Assembly: GCA_964342465.1 (NCBI GenBank)
Contig: CAYFFQ010000018.1
Coordinates: forward strand, 1 to 40,300
Length of the DNA stretch: 40,300 bases
DNA from: MGIIb-Q1 sp964342465
GTDB lineage: Archaea > Thermoplasmatota > Poseidoniia > Poseidoniales > Thalassarchaeaceae
Reading direction: 5' to 3'
Program-made: the position numbers and the translations under genes
In this document: piece by piece, positions 34,201 to 40,300 of the stretch
How the letters are laid out: each line of letters begins with the position of its first letter
How positions within the stretch are numbered: position 1 is the stretch's first letter
The notes under the pieces: generated by a model
Database searches by the model: none
What the model was told of the DNA's origin: nothing
Seen by the model: the letters and a program-made list of their open reading frames with translations, nothing else

Positions 34201-37200
34201 TGACATCGATGTGGCAAGCAGCTATTCTGACCACGCCGGCAGCATCTCTCTCCATGTCGACACCGCAGATGTCTCCATTGGCGTCGGCGGTGAACACTAT
34301 CTCTGAACTCGCCCCGTCAATGATTGAAAGGGTCATCCGCCGCACCGCCGAACCTCCATCGTGGGCGAGCCAAGCAGTTCCATCACCATCGCTCCCCGCA
34401 GAGAGGAGTTCAGCCGACTCGTAGCCGATGTCCAATGTATCGCATTGAGATGATGTGTCGCAAACCAAGGTGTCCCCCTGAGCAGATTGGATTGCGAAGG
34501 CGATGGTTGGAGATGCTCCACCATTCACCAGCAGAACCTTGGAGACATTCATTCCAGATGGCATCGAGGAACTCCAGAGGGTGCTGACATTGCTACCATT
34601 GAGCCGCACCATCCTGCTCTCATGCAACAAAGCATTGTACATTCCTGCCAACAATGTTCCATCACCATCGCAGATGGCGTCGTTGAGCGTCGGCTGACCC
34701 CATAATTGGATGACAGTGCTGTTACCTGCCGCATCGAACATCCGCGCAGATGTGGTGTTGTTCACCGTCGCTGAAAACACCAGCGCCGCACCTCCTCCAG
34801 CCATTGAACAGCCAGAGGAATCGCCAAATTCCTCAGAACCATTCAACCCACTTCCATTCACAGCCCATCCATCCACCGCACCCGTGGCGTTGTGGGTGAG
34901 GGCCATGTCTCTCGAAACTGCGGCACCAAGCGAGCGGTTGAGAGAGATGGTTGAAGTGAGGAATCCTGAATCCTCTTCAGACCTGACTTCCACATCAAAA
35001 TTAGTCGCATCGCGGTAGGATGTGGTGAAGATGTGGCTCTGTTCACCGTCAATCAGTAGGTCAAGGTCCAATCTCGCATGCGATGCAAGCGGGTGTTGGG
35101 TTGAAAGAAGGGTGTGAGCGGACTGTTCGATGAATCGACTCCCCTCACCATCGATGAGTATCGTCTTGCCAGCCCGCGTTACCACCATCGCGACAGCAGA
35201 CGAGGTGACTACCCTCTCCTCCCAGGGTGCATTGGTATCGGTGGCGGCGTTGGGTCTTTCGAGGTGGGTCGCTCCGCCACTCTGTGTGACCAGTATGTGG
35301 AATCTGCCGGAGTCATCGAGGTCGAGGTCCAGTTCTGTGTGAGGATGTGCGAGCAGGATGGTCTCGCTGTTCACCTTCTCTATCTGCATCACACTGCCCG
35401 AAGAGTTCCCTGACATGTCTTTGTCCGTCGAGGTCATAATTACCTCCAACTGCCCATCTCCGTCGCTGTCCCCTCCACCACTCACGGTTCTTCCGAGGTG
35501 TTGACCTGCAACCCCATCCGCAAGGGTCGGGGATGACCCCTGTCTGAGCAATTGAGTGGAGTCAGCGAAGAAGTACTCCACTTTTCCGGGTGAGTTTCCA
35601 AGCCCGATGGATGAGATGGCAATTTCGGAGTCAGCATCGTCATTGAGGTCTCCGATGAGGTTGATGTCCGAGCCGAACAGTTGGCCTGAGTTCTCTCCGA
35701 CCATGGTCAGAGCCGGATTGTTTCCGAAGCCGTTGGCTGTGCCGATGAAGACACTCACCTTGCCGAGGGCAGAGTTGTCGTAGAGCGGTTCGCTGAAAGC
35801 GAATTCGTTGAATCCATCATTGTTGAGGTCACCCAATCCCGCTACAGAAAAGCCGAGTAGGGTGTTCGTCGTCGCCGTCGTCCACTCGTTGTCGAGAGTC
35901 ATCCATCCGCTGCTAGAGCCGGTGTAGACCTGCGCTCGCCCATTTCCGGTCAGGTCGGAGAAACTGCCAGCAGCCCCGAGTGCGATGTCATCGAAATTGT
36001 CGCCGTTGACATCTCCGAGGGGGGCGATAGACCACCCTTGGGTGACGTCCTGCCAGTAGCCGCGCGTGTTCCACTTGTCATTCGCATCCAATCCAGTTGC
36101 AGAACCGATGTAGAGGGTGACCTTTCCCTTACCGCTGCCCTGTGTGAACCCCGCTGCGGTAGCGATGATGTCGTCGTATCCATCGTTGTTGACATCCCCA
36201 GCGGTCGAGACCATCTCGCCGAATCTATCATCTTTGGATTCTCCTGCGAGACTCCAGTTGGCACTTGTGTATGTGCGAATTCCGCCGTGATAGACATAGA
36301 TGGCGCCGGTTGGCCAACCCCAGACGTCGAGGGTACCCGGCGCTCCGACCAGCAGGTCGTCGCAACCATCACCGTTGACATCTCCAGCATTGTCCATCGA
36401 GGCACCGAACCTATCGCCGCCCGCCACTCCTGTTAGTTCGAGAGCAGCGGTTCCTGTCAGCCCGAGCGATGAACCCCAATAGACCTCCACAGCCCCGGTG
36501 TTTGAATTGGCGAGGGGTTTGGAGACCAACAGGTCGTCGTAACCATCACAATCGAAATCGAGGTCGTTGAAGGCATCACTGGCGAAACCATCCGCCACCG
36601 GCCCAGTCGCCAATTCGTCCATGACTCCGGAGAGGCGACCGTTCTCCTGTCCGTTGAGATCGCGTTTGAGGGTGATTTCAGCACCATCCTGGCTTGAATA
36701 GATGTATTGCACATTGTCAGTCGCCGCATCGACGGCGAAAGCGAGTGAGTTGCCGAGACCGGCTCCGGCGGTGACGGCGCTCAGTGACCAACTGCCATTC
36801 TCAGCGCGAATGCCGTGAATCAACTGTGCTGTGTCGACATTTCGGTAGAAGATGTTGATGGCATCATCTGCATCGATGTATGCATCGAATTGGCCGCCGA
36901 CCCTTGTCCCTGGCAGCAGTTCCACATGAGTCCACCAAGTACCATAGGTGGAGAGGTGCAGACCGTCGTTGACATCGAGCCAGACAACACGGTGTTCACC
37001 GTCCGAGTTGAGGAGCAATTTTACCTCACTCACCGCAGTCTGGTTTTCTACGGTCCGGAGATTCCAAGTCCCGTCCACTCTCTGATAACCGACGCGCAGG
37101 AAACCGGATTCATTGGTGTAGGCGACATGCACCTTCTCCCTTTCATCGATGGCTATGGAGCAGAAGTTTCCGAGTGGGCTCAAACCGGCCTCTATCTGAG

Positions 37201-37582
37201 TCAGTTCCACGCCTCCGAATTCGAGTTTCGCCAACCACACTCCACCGTTGTCAACGAGGCAGGCGCGCGCCCGCCCACGGTCGTCGCGAGAGACATCCAC
37301 ATGCGTAAACGAGCGGTTGGTTGAGAGAGTGGTCTCAAGCCATACATCCATACCTCTGGTTGCATCGACACTCCATTCAGTCGCGTTCATCACCACTGTG
37401 TCCCCGGCGAACTGTTCACCACTGCCATTGCTATGCGCCACCGACCAAGAGAGAGAGGTGACTTCCCCCGATTCCACTGCTTCACTGGCGAGTGTTGAGA
37501 AAATAGGAGGAACGGTGGCGAGGAGCATCAGAACTATCATCGCCAAGGTGAGGATTCGCTGCCTCCTGCTTGCCATACCCAT
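31244..37582 (-). CDS. Giant surface protein: FG-GAP propeller, thrombospondin-3 repeats, membrane anchor, RG-rich tail
   Basis: A 2112-residue type I membrane protein. The signal peptide (ILTLAMIVLMLLATVPPIF) leads into a beta-rich N-terminal region. About residues 325-720 hold integrin-alpha-like FG-GAP blades (DLDFDCDGYDDLLVSKP, FGASMDNAGDVNGDGCDDLL, FGEMVSTAGDVNNDGYDDII, LGDVNGDNFDDIALG, LGDLNNDGFNEFAF). About 1140-1840 consists of some two dozen DxDGDGxxD calcium-binding thrombospondin type 3-like repeats. A membrane helix lies near 1867-1893 (LIWVGGGLGLLVVLALLSLVAI). The about 219-residue cytosolic tail is acidic, then Gly/Arg/Pro-rich, then basic. It ends in a compact charged domain (SANYQKSLGETSEALQNG, WNAKQSRFIIEEAQ). 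Likely a long Ca-stiffened stalk for attachment or particle binding. ATG 37582 (ATG 37576 also possible). Confidence 0.92.
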   Translation of the reverse strand: MGMASRRQRILTLAMIVLMLLATVPPIFSTLASEAVESGEVTSLSWSVAHSNGSGEQFAGDTVVMNATEWSVDATRGMDVWLETTLSTNRSFTHVDVSRDDRGRARACLVDNGGVWLAKLEFGGVELTQIEAGLSPLGNFCSIAIDEREKVHVAYTNESGFLRVGYQRVDGTWNLRTVENQTAVSEVKLLLNSDGEHRVVWLDVNDGLHLSTYGTWWTHVELLPGTRVGGQFDAYIDADDAINIFYRNVDTAQLIHGIRAENGSWSLSAVTAGAGLGNSLAFAVDAATDNVQYIYSSQDGAEITLKRDLNGQENGRLSGVMDELATGPVADGFASDAFNDLDFDCDGYDDLLVSKPLANSNTGAVEVYWGSSLGLTGTAALELTGVAGGDRFGASMDNAGDVNGDGCDDLLVGAPGTLDVWGWPTGAIYVYHGGIRTYTSANWSLAGESKDDRFGEMVSTAGDVNNDGYDDIIATAAGFTQGSGKGKVTLYIGSATGLDANDKWNTRGYWQDVTQGWSIAPLGDVNGDNFDDIALGAAGSFSDLTGNGRAQVYTGSSSGWMTLDNEWTTATTNTLLGFSVAGLGDLNNDGFNEFAFSEPLYDNSALGKVSVFIGTANGFGNNPALTMVGENSGQLFGSDINLIGDLNDDADSEIAISSIGLGNSPGKVEYFFADSTQLLRQGSSPTLADGVAGQHLGRTVSGGGDSDGDGQLEVIMTSTDKDMSGNSSGSVMQIEKVNSETILLAHPHTELDLDLDDSGRFHILVTQSGGATHLERPNAATDTNAPWEERVVTSSAVAMVVTRAGKTILIDGEGSRFIEQSAHTLLSTQHPLASHARLDLDLLIDGEQSHIFTTSYRDATNFDVEVRSEEDSGFLTSTISLNRSLGAAVSRDMALTHNATGAVDGWAVNGSGLNGSEEFGDSSGCSMAGGGAALVFSATVNNTTSARMFDAAGNSTVIQLWGQPTLNDAICDGDGTLLAGMYNALLHESRMVRLNGSNVSTLWSSSMPSGMNVSKVLLVNGGASPTIAFAIQSAQGDTLVCDTSSQCDTLDIGYESAELLSAGSDGDGTAWLAHDGGSAVRRMTLSIIDGASSEIVFTADANGDICGVDMERDAAGVVRIAACHIDVNSNNRLTSYRIYPDWDRDFIPSPWDDVPNVGGQWNDADGDGYGDNPDGPVPDSCVNSGTGPFDRGSRWGLFGCSDADWDGWADAIDTCLNDQGNSWIDSKGCPDPDGDGWSSPGLWTTTPDQDPINWYQQRDTDEDGHLDNHGPDCCGADSSTDIYPLNGNQWEDLDDDGWGDNHDFEYANSTLRLQHGVDVDGDNSPDWFHIDWSGDQCPAMQGFSAFDRGGCADSDGDGWSDPHLAENAQESSWLYDSSQCHGVTSDGHNGCADKWPGGGNAGEECGSLANCSQQWHDRDGDGYGDNETYEAWRQDAFIEDDTQWNDTDQDGYGDNPSGTTPDECPVVYGNSTVDRLGCPDSDGDGYSNGDVNEPAHPAGNADSNSSNPEQWRDTDGDGFGDFSNQTNGDYCPTEYGYEYGEDGRGCPLPAEDQDGDGIIDSEDVCQNTTIGETVDTQGAWKGCSENQKDDDGDGVANSLDRCSNTTAGATVDGNGCSDDQLTSDSDGDGVPDIDDVCPDTTLYENLTTNGCAPYQLDEDGDGVSNALDDCPGTAQGAAVDEVGCPRTDIDSDGDGYTDALDDFPAEPSQWGDYDVDGFGDNQSGFQGDACPTQPGNSTGPPDGDRWGCIDSDGDGWSDPEGAWGVSEGADAFINDPSQWSDRDGDGFGDNPEGDNADQCPLTEGVADGVKGVGCPAATDGEGNEVDECDTWRDIYDPVNDPNADVPEEFHSCDWYEEWYGDSESAGVPLIWVGGGLGLLVVLALLSLVAIRIIRGGDEWGDEDDDFYSGEDDDPFGRDDIFAAGASARRDGGGWRAPAAVSDFSGRSSGPPSRGGGPPHRSRGGDGGGQPANTGTGRAGSGANRPGGGPPSRRGPSAGTAGKTTRRKVVADGDGDADEPPKRKVRKVAEPPPEVDAPPVKKTKSPLAARREAEPKEWDDLFTNRDSANYQKSLGETSEALQNGEPERNLLRSLQTEGWNAKQSRFIIEEAQS

Positions 37583-37641
37583 CCCCGTAGGGGGATGGAA
37601 TCACTGCTTCTGTAAAAGAGTAGTCAATCAAAGGCTCACTC

Positions 37642-37667
37642 CTCGGCTAGTAAGTTGTATAGCCGAG
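37642..37667. promoter_or_regulatory. 8-bp perfect dyad before the thiamine pyrophosphokinase gene
   Basis: CTCGGCTA (37642-37649) and TAGCCGAG (37660-37667) flank ten bases. It lies in the 102-base space between the divergent giant-protein and kinase genes, 18 bases before ATG 37685. It may be an operator or a leader hairpin; it lacks the conserved core of a TPP riboswitch. Confidence 0.5.
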
Positions 37668-37684
37668 ACGACGCATCACCGAAC

Positions 37685-38314
37685 ATGGTGAGTGGCCTCA
37701 CTCTGCTCGTGGCGGCAGGAGAGCCACCTGAGGAAGCGACCCTGCTTGCGCTCTGCAACTCGGCGTCGAGAATCATCGCAGTCGATGGTGGATTGGCTCA
37801 CCTCAGGAGAGTGGGAGTGGCTCCCTCTCTGGTGGTCGGCGACCTCGATTCGGCCGTCTCGGACGACCTCGAGTGGGCGAGGCGGGCTGGCTCAGAAATA
37901 GTCCATCAGGGTGGTCAGGATGAAAGTGACCTAGCGAAGGCACTCAACCTATGTTCCCTCAATTCCTGGTTGGATGTCCACGCAACCGCTATTGAAGGAG
38001 GTAGGATAGATCACCAGTTCGGGGGTATAGCAGCGTTGGCACGAGCCCCCCCCAACCTCTCCATCAGAGCGAGTTGGAGAGAGAGCACGATGATTCGCGT
38101 CAATGCAGGTGGAAGTCACACAATGGATTTCAAGGGCATTTTTTCCCTCTTCAGTGGGGGCACTACCGTGGTCACCGTCCTCGGGGCGGAATGGGAGTTG
38201 ATGGGCGAGGAAATGGAGTTCTCCACCCGCGGTCTGTCCAACGAGGCAAGGGGGGAGTTGTACATAGAAGTGCATTCGGGTGACCCCTTGTTACTCATTT
38301 TGAACCGGATGTGA
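37685..38314 (+). CDS. Thiamine pyrophosphokinase
   Basis: Transfers pyrophosphate from ATP to thiamine to make the cofactor TPP. 209 residues from ATG 37685; the TTG at 37655 would add ten residues and overlaps the dyad. Motifs: IIAVDGGLAHL (DGG 34-36), VVGDLDS (52-56), QDESDL (78-83) and EGGRIDHQFGG (105-113). These are the metal and substrate residues of the family. The C-terminal beta domain has GTTVVTVLGAEWEL, STRGLSNEARG and VHSGDPLLLIL, the thiamine-binding part. Archaea also use related enzymes on pterins; the C-terminal TPK-type domain makes thiamine the better guess. Single gene, convergent with the MerT-like gene. Confidence 0.9.
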   Translation: MVSGLTLLVAAGEPPEEATLLALCNSASRIIAVDGGLAHLRRVGVAPSLVVGDLDSAVSDDLEWARRAGSEIVHQGGQDESDLAKALNLCSLNSWLDVHATAIEGGRIDHQFGGIAALARAPPNLSIRASWRESTMIRVNAGGSHTMDFKGIFSLFSGGTTVVTVLGAEWELMGEEMEFSTRGLSNEARGELYIEVHSGDPLLLILNRM

Positions 38315-38391
38315 CGCTCCCTCTGTCTCACCTCAGAGGAGAAGAACGGTGGTGTGGGAAGTATGGTGAAGAGCAATTATGCCGCCCGAAT

Positions 38392-38841
38392 TCATTTCCA
38401 GATTGCCGATTCCGCCCATGGAAGGCCGAGAGCCACCCCGACGAGTTCGAGGATGATGAAGTTCCAGATGAAATAGACGATAATTGAAGCCGTCAATACA
38501 GCGAGAGCGGTGTTGATAATGCGCTTCTGTTCTCTTTTGGCAGCATCCACAGTGCAGACCCCTCGCTTGCGAAAATGGATGACAAGCCCGATGGCGACCA
38601 TTCCCAATGAGATGAGGTAGAGGATGGGTCTAGCGATGCCGAAATAGAGGTCATTTGACAATTGGTCAGCAGATACTATCGCCGAAGAGCCGGCAAACAG
38701 CACCCACACCACACTCGGAAGACAACAGAGTGAGGCGGTCAGTGAACTGAGTGCAACCACTTTCCACAGTCCTTTCGTTTCTCCTTCAGGAGGGGGGAGG
38801 TCAACACCCTCTCGAGATGGGGGGTCACTCTCTTGAGACAT
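38392..38841 (-). CDS. MerT-like membrane protein with vicinal cysteines
   Basis: A 149-residue protein with three to four hydrophobic helices. The first, LSSLTASLCCLPSVVWVLFAG, carries a Cys-Cys pair (39-40). The second (YFGIARPILYLISLGMVAIGL) resembles the second helix region of mercuric transporter MerT (YRPIFIGxALLALG-like). It is followed by a cytosolic Cys (RKRGVCTVD, C96), and a last helix is near 110-135. The CC pair plus a loop Cys is the metal-relay pattern of MerT-type transporters; whether it carries mercury, another metal or something else is unknown. ATG 38841 is preferred to the TTG at 38937, which would lie inside the next gene upstream. It follows that gene by 56 bases, probably in one operon. 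Confidence 0.6.
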   Translation of the reverse strand: MSQESDPPSREGVDLPPPEGETKGLWKVVALSSLTASLCCLPSVVWVLFAGSSAIVSADQLSNDLYFGIARPILYLISLGMVAIGLVIHFRKRGVCTVDAAKREQKRIINTALAVLTASIIVYFIWNFIILELVGVALGLPWAESAIWK

Positions 38842-38897
38842 ATCAAACACCCCAATGACCACTCTGATATTTGATTCATCGTCTGTAAGTGATTTTC

Positions 38898-39311
38898 TCA
38901 AAAGATGCTTGAAACACCACCGAACACAAGTCCCCACACGAGGTGCATCATCAGAACCATGAGTATCATTTTCGGGTTTCGCTTAATCATATCCATCATC
39001 CCCAGAGTCATGACCTGCATCATCGCCCCGATAGCAAGAATCAACCCCCACAACAATCCCCAAGTAATTATCGAGAAGGAGAGCCCGAGTATCACTGGCA
39101 CGAAAATACCCAACACACCTGCACCAAGTCCGTAACCAAAGTGAGCCACCATCGCTGGTTTCTTCACTTCTTCAGGCGATTTCTTGATGAGTTTTGAAAC
39201 TATCATCTGTGGTAATCCCGGTTCACTTCCCATCGCCATTATCATCATCATCGTCATCACAACTGTTGCTGCGAACCCCGCTATCAATCCCGTCAACCAT
39301 ATCGTTGGCAT
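38898..39311 (-). CDS. Four-helix membrane protein, Met/Gly-rich
   Basis: A 137-residue protein with four hydrophobic segments: LTGLIAGFAATVVMTMMMIM, FGYGLGAGVLGIFVPVILGL, ITWGLLWGLILAIGAMMQVM and MILMVLMMHLVWGLVFGGV. Many methionines and two helix histidines (VAHFGYG and MMHLVWG) could bind metal. No family recognised. ATG 39311 sits about 30 bases from a TATA-like element at 39339-39346 (minus-strand reading), giving a nearly leaderless transcript. It heads the minus-strand unit with the MerT-like gene and is divergent from the CARF regulator. Confidence 0.7.
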   Translation of the reverse strand: MPTIWLTGLIAGFAATVVMTMMMIMAMGSEPGLPQMIVSKLIKKSPEEVKKPAMVAHFGYGLGAGVLGIFVPVILGLSFSIITWGLLWGLILAIGAMMQVMTLGMMDMIKRNPKMILMVLMMHLVWGLVFGGVSSIF

Positions 39312-39338
39312 GAATTATCCTTGGAAACCGCACCCCTT

Positions 39339-39346
39339 CTTATATC
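39339..39346. promoter_or_regulatory. Shared TATA element of the divergent regulator/membrane genes
   Basis: CTTATATC on the plus strand. Distances fit a start near 39316 for the minus-strand gene (ATG 39311) and near 39369 for the plus-strand gene, the latter inside the palindrome. Confidence 0.45.
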
Positions 39347-39354
39347 GGCACAAG

Positions 39355-39375
39355 GGTTGGAGAAGTTCTCCAACC
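39355..39375. promoter_or_regulatory. Perfect 10-bp palindrome, likely operator
   Basis: Arms GGTTGGAGAA (39355-39364) and TTCTCCAACC (39366-39375) flank one G; an AA/TT pair continues one base beyond a mismatch. It lies next to the TATA element and over the predicted start of the regulator gene. With a one-base centre it cannot form a good RNA hairpin, so a dimeric repressor site is likely, most simply for the CARF-wHTH protein itself. Confidence 0.6.
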
Positions 39376-39419
39376 TTTGAGTGGCAGGTTTCATTAATGG
39401 TGGAGGGATAGTAGGATTC

Positions 39420-40079
39420 ATGGAATCTGACTTTGATAGCCATCGCGTTCTGCACATCGTTCCTCTCGGTGAAGACATTAAACCCATCATGGTCGGTGTT
39501 CGGAAATTTCCCATCTCGGGATTTGCTCTGCTCCACGAGGAGGGGGAAAAATTGGATGCCATCAAAGTGAAGTTGCAGTTAGAGGTTATCGGCGTTCCCA
39601 TCACACTGCATGAATATGGAGGAAACCCGATGATGGGAATAATGTCAGTAATCAATAGAATCGTCCAAAAGCAAGAACCGCTTTCTTACGATGAATTACT
39701 CATCAATGTAGGGGCGGCTGACAAGCATGTCGCTTGTGCAGCAATTTCTGCAGCATTTGTCAACGGCATCAGAGCAATCCATGTCATGGATGAGAAAATG
39801 GTCCCGCTACCTGTACTTCGATTCAGTTATCGTGAACTCGTCAGTGAGGCGAAACTGAACATCCTTCAATCACTAGCCAATGGTGCGGTCGGTTCACTGA
39901 CGGAATTATCCAGCCAAACTGGGATTGATAATTCCCTACTTTCATATCACCTTCGCGGTGGAAAGGATGGCCAAGGATTAGAGGAATTAGGATTTGTGAG
40001 TATCGACCGCGGTTCGCAAGGCAGACTTCTCATCGAATTGACTCACATGGGCCAGATGTTGCTCATCGGCCGAACATGA
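39420..40079 (+). CDS. CARF-wHTH transcription regulator, Csa3-like
   Basis: A 219-residue regulator. Residues 1-130 form a Rossmann-like CARF domain: VLHIVPLGEDI first strand, KLDAIKVKLQLEVIGVPIT, and NVGAADKHVACAAISAAFVNGI (96-117), the position of the N-x-(T/G)-G-x-K ligand loop that binds cyclic oligoadenylate in Csa3 proteins. Residues about 140-215 form a winged helix (SEAKLNILQSLANGAVGSLTELSSQTGIDNSLLSYHLRGG). No CRISPR array or other cas gene is in the window. It faces two small membrane-protein genes across a perfect palindrome. ATG 39420 starts directly at the domain; GTG 39381 would add 13 residues and lies closer to the predicted transcription start. Ligand unknown; the domain call rests on motifs. 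Confidence 0.78.
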   Translation: MESDFDSHRVLHIVPLGEDIKPIMVGVRKFPISGFALLHEEGEKLDAIKVKLQLEVIGVPITLHEYGGNPMMGIMSVINRIVQKQEPLSYDELLINVGAADKHVACAAISAAFVNGIRAIHVMDEKMVPLPVLRFSYRELVSEAKLNILQSLANGAVGSLTELSSQTGIDNSLLSYHLRGGKDGQGLEELGFVSIDRGSQGRLLIELTHMGQMLLIGRT

Positions 40080-40300
40080 GGAGAGGGTATCTCAGTCGTA
40101 TCAGGTTTCCTGAGACGGAACCCACAGTCAAGACACCGCGTCGTACAGTCGACACTTCCATCAGAATGCTGTCGCCAGTTGACTCCGGTGGGGTCGGTGT
40201 AGGTCGGCAGCGGTTCGGAATAGAGGGCGGTTTTCATTGTCTTCCGCATCTCGGCCGCTTCCATTCCTGCCCCCATCTGGGCGGCTTCCATTCCTGCCCC
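40043..40300 (-). CDS. C-terminal end of a protein with GAGMEAA repeats (partial)
   Basis: The frame is open to the right edge, so the gene starts outside the window. It begins with tandem nine-residue repeats GAGMEAAQM and GAGMEAAEM (27-bp DNA repeats at 40247-40300), then RKTMKTALYSEPLPTYTDPTG and a domain with three cysteines (DCTTRCLDCGF). It is convergent with, and overlaps by 37 bases, the end of the CARF regulator gene. The last residues may therefore be an overrun, but the cysteine part looks genuine. Function unknown. Confidence 0.5.
   Translation of the reverse strand, partial: GAGMEAAQMGAGMEAAEMRKTMKTALYSEPLPTYTDPTGVNWRQHSDGSVDCTTRCLDCGFRLRKPDTTEIPSPHVRPMSNIWPM

Noticed and set aside
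37642..37667. TPP riboswitch before thiamine pyrophosphokinase
   Set aside because: The conserved CTGAGA and related core elements are absent; only a simple dyad is present.

Overview
The window looks like a chromosome piece of a planktonic euryarchaeon, most likely Marine Group II/III (Candidatus Poseidoniia, Thermoplasmatota). The archaeal assignment rests on the aIF1A - RIO1 kinase - two-KH Dim2/Pno1 ribosome-biogenesis cluster, RadA recombinase, an archaeal-type initiator tRNA (A1:U72, GGG:CCC anticodon stem), TATA-box promoters with short or no leaders, and many secreted proteins with an archaeal lipobox or a C-terminal membrane anchor. The narrower placement is inference from the gene style (large CARDB, FG-GAP and thrombospondin-3 surface proteins, cytosolic zinc ribbons). 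Moderate GC, dense coding, one 100-N assembly gap.

Layout. 1-3083: a nuclease-fold hypothetical, then the translation/ribosome cluster. 3084-9038: short direct repeats, two divergent membrane-anchored surface proteins and a small lipoprotein. 9039-11850: an accessory stretch with a G-rich minisatellite, a Cas4-like nuclease carrying four inserted membrane helices, and a 221-bp inverted-repeat-bearing tandem array interrupted by the assembly gap. 11851-17988: a beta-propeller lipoprotein, a decayed secreted-protein pseudogene, dihydroorotase, an AT-rich two-helix protein, initiator tRNA and another lipoprotein. 18000-19531: 87-bp repeats and radA. 19611-27811: a three-gene operon of two animal-type heme peroxidases (one with its heme histidines replaced) and a DoxX-like membrane protein, behind a Fur-box-like palindrome, facing a translationally coupled four-helix protein and an FG-GAP/ASPIC-UnbV protein. 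27824-31028: 43-bp and 71-bp repeats, an M29-type aminopeptidase and a Pro/Ser/Thr-rich zinc-ribbon protein. 31244-37582: a 2112-residue surface protein. 37685-40300: thiamine pyrophosphokinase, a MerT-like protein and a four-helix protein divergent from a CARF-wHTH (Csa3-like) regulator, with a perfect palindrome between them.

Three themes stand out. (1) CRISPR-related families, a membrane-inserted Cas4-like nuclease and a CARF-wHTH regulator, occur with no CRISPR array or other cas gene in view. (2) A tandem heme-peroxidase pair joins a complete enzyme to a predicted pseudoenzyme under a metal-type operator. (3) Non-coding gaps repeatedly hold unrelated tandem repeats (periods 66, 40, 39/40, 221, 87, 43 and 71 bp), often right after 3' ends of genes. 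Domain names come from reading motifs; no database search was possible.
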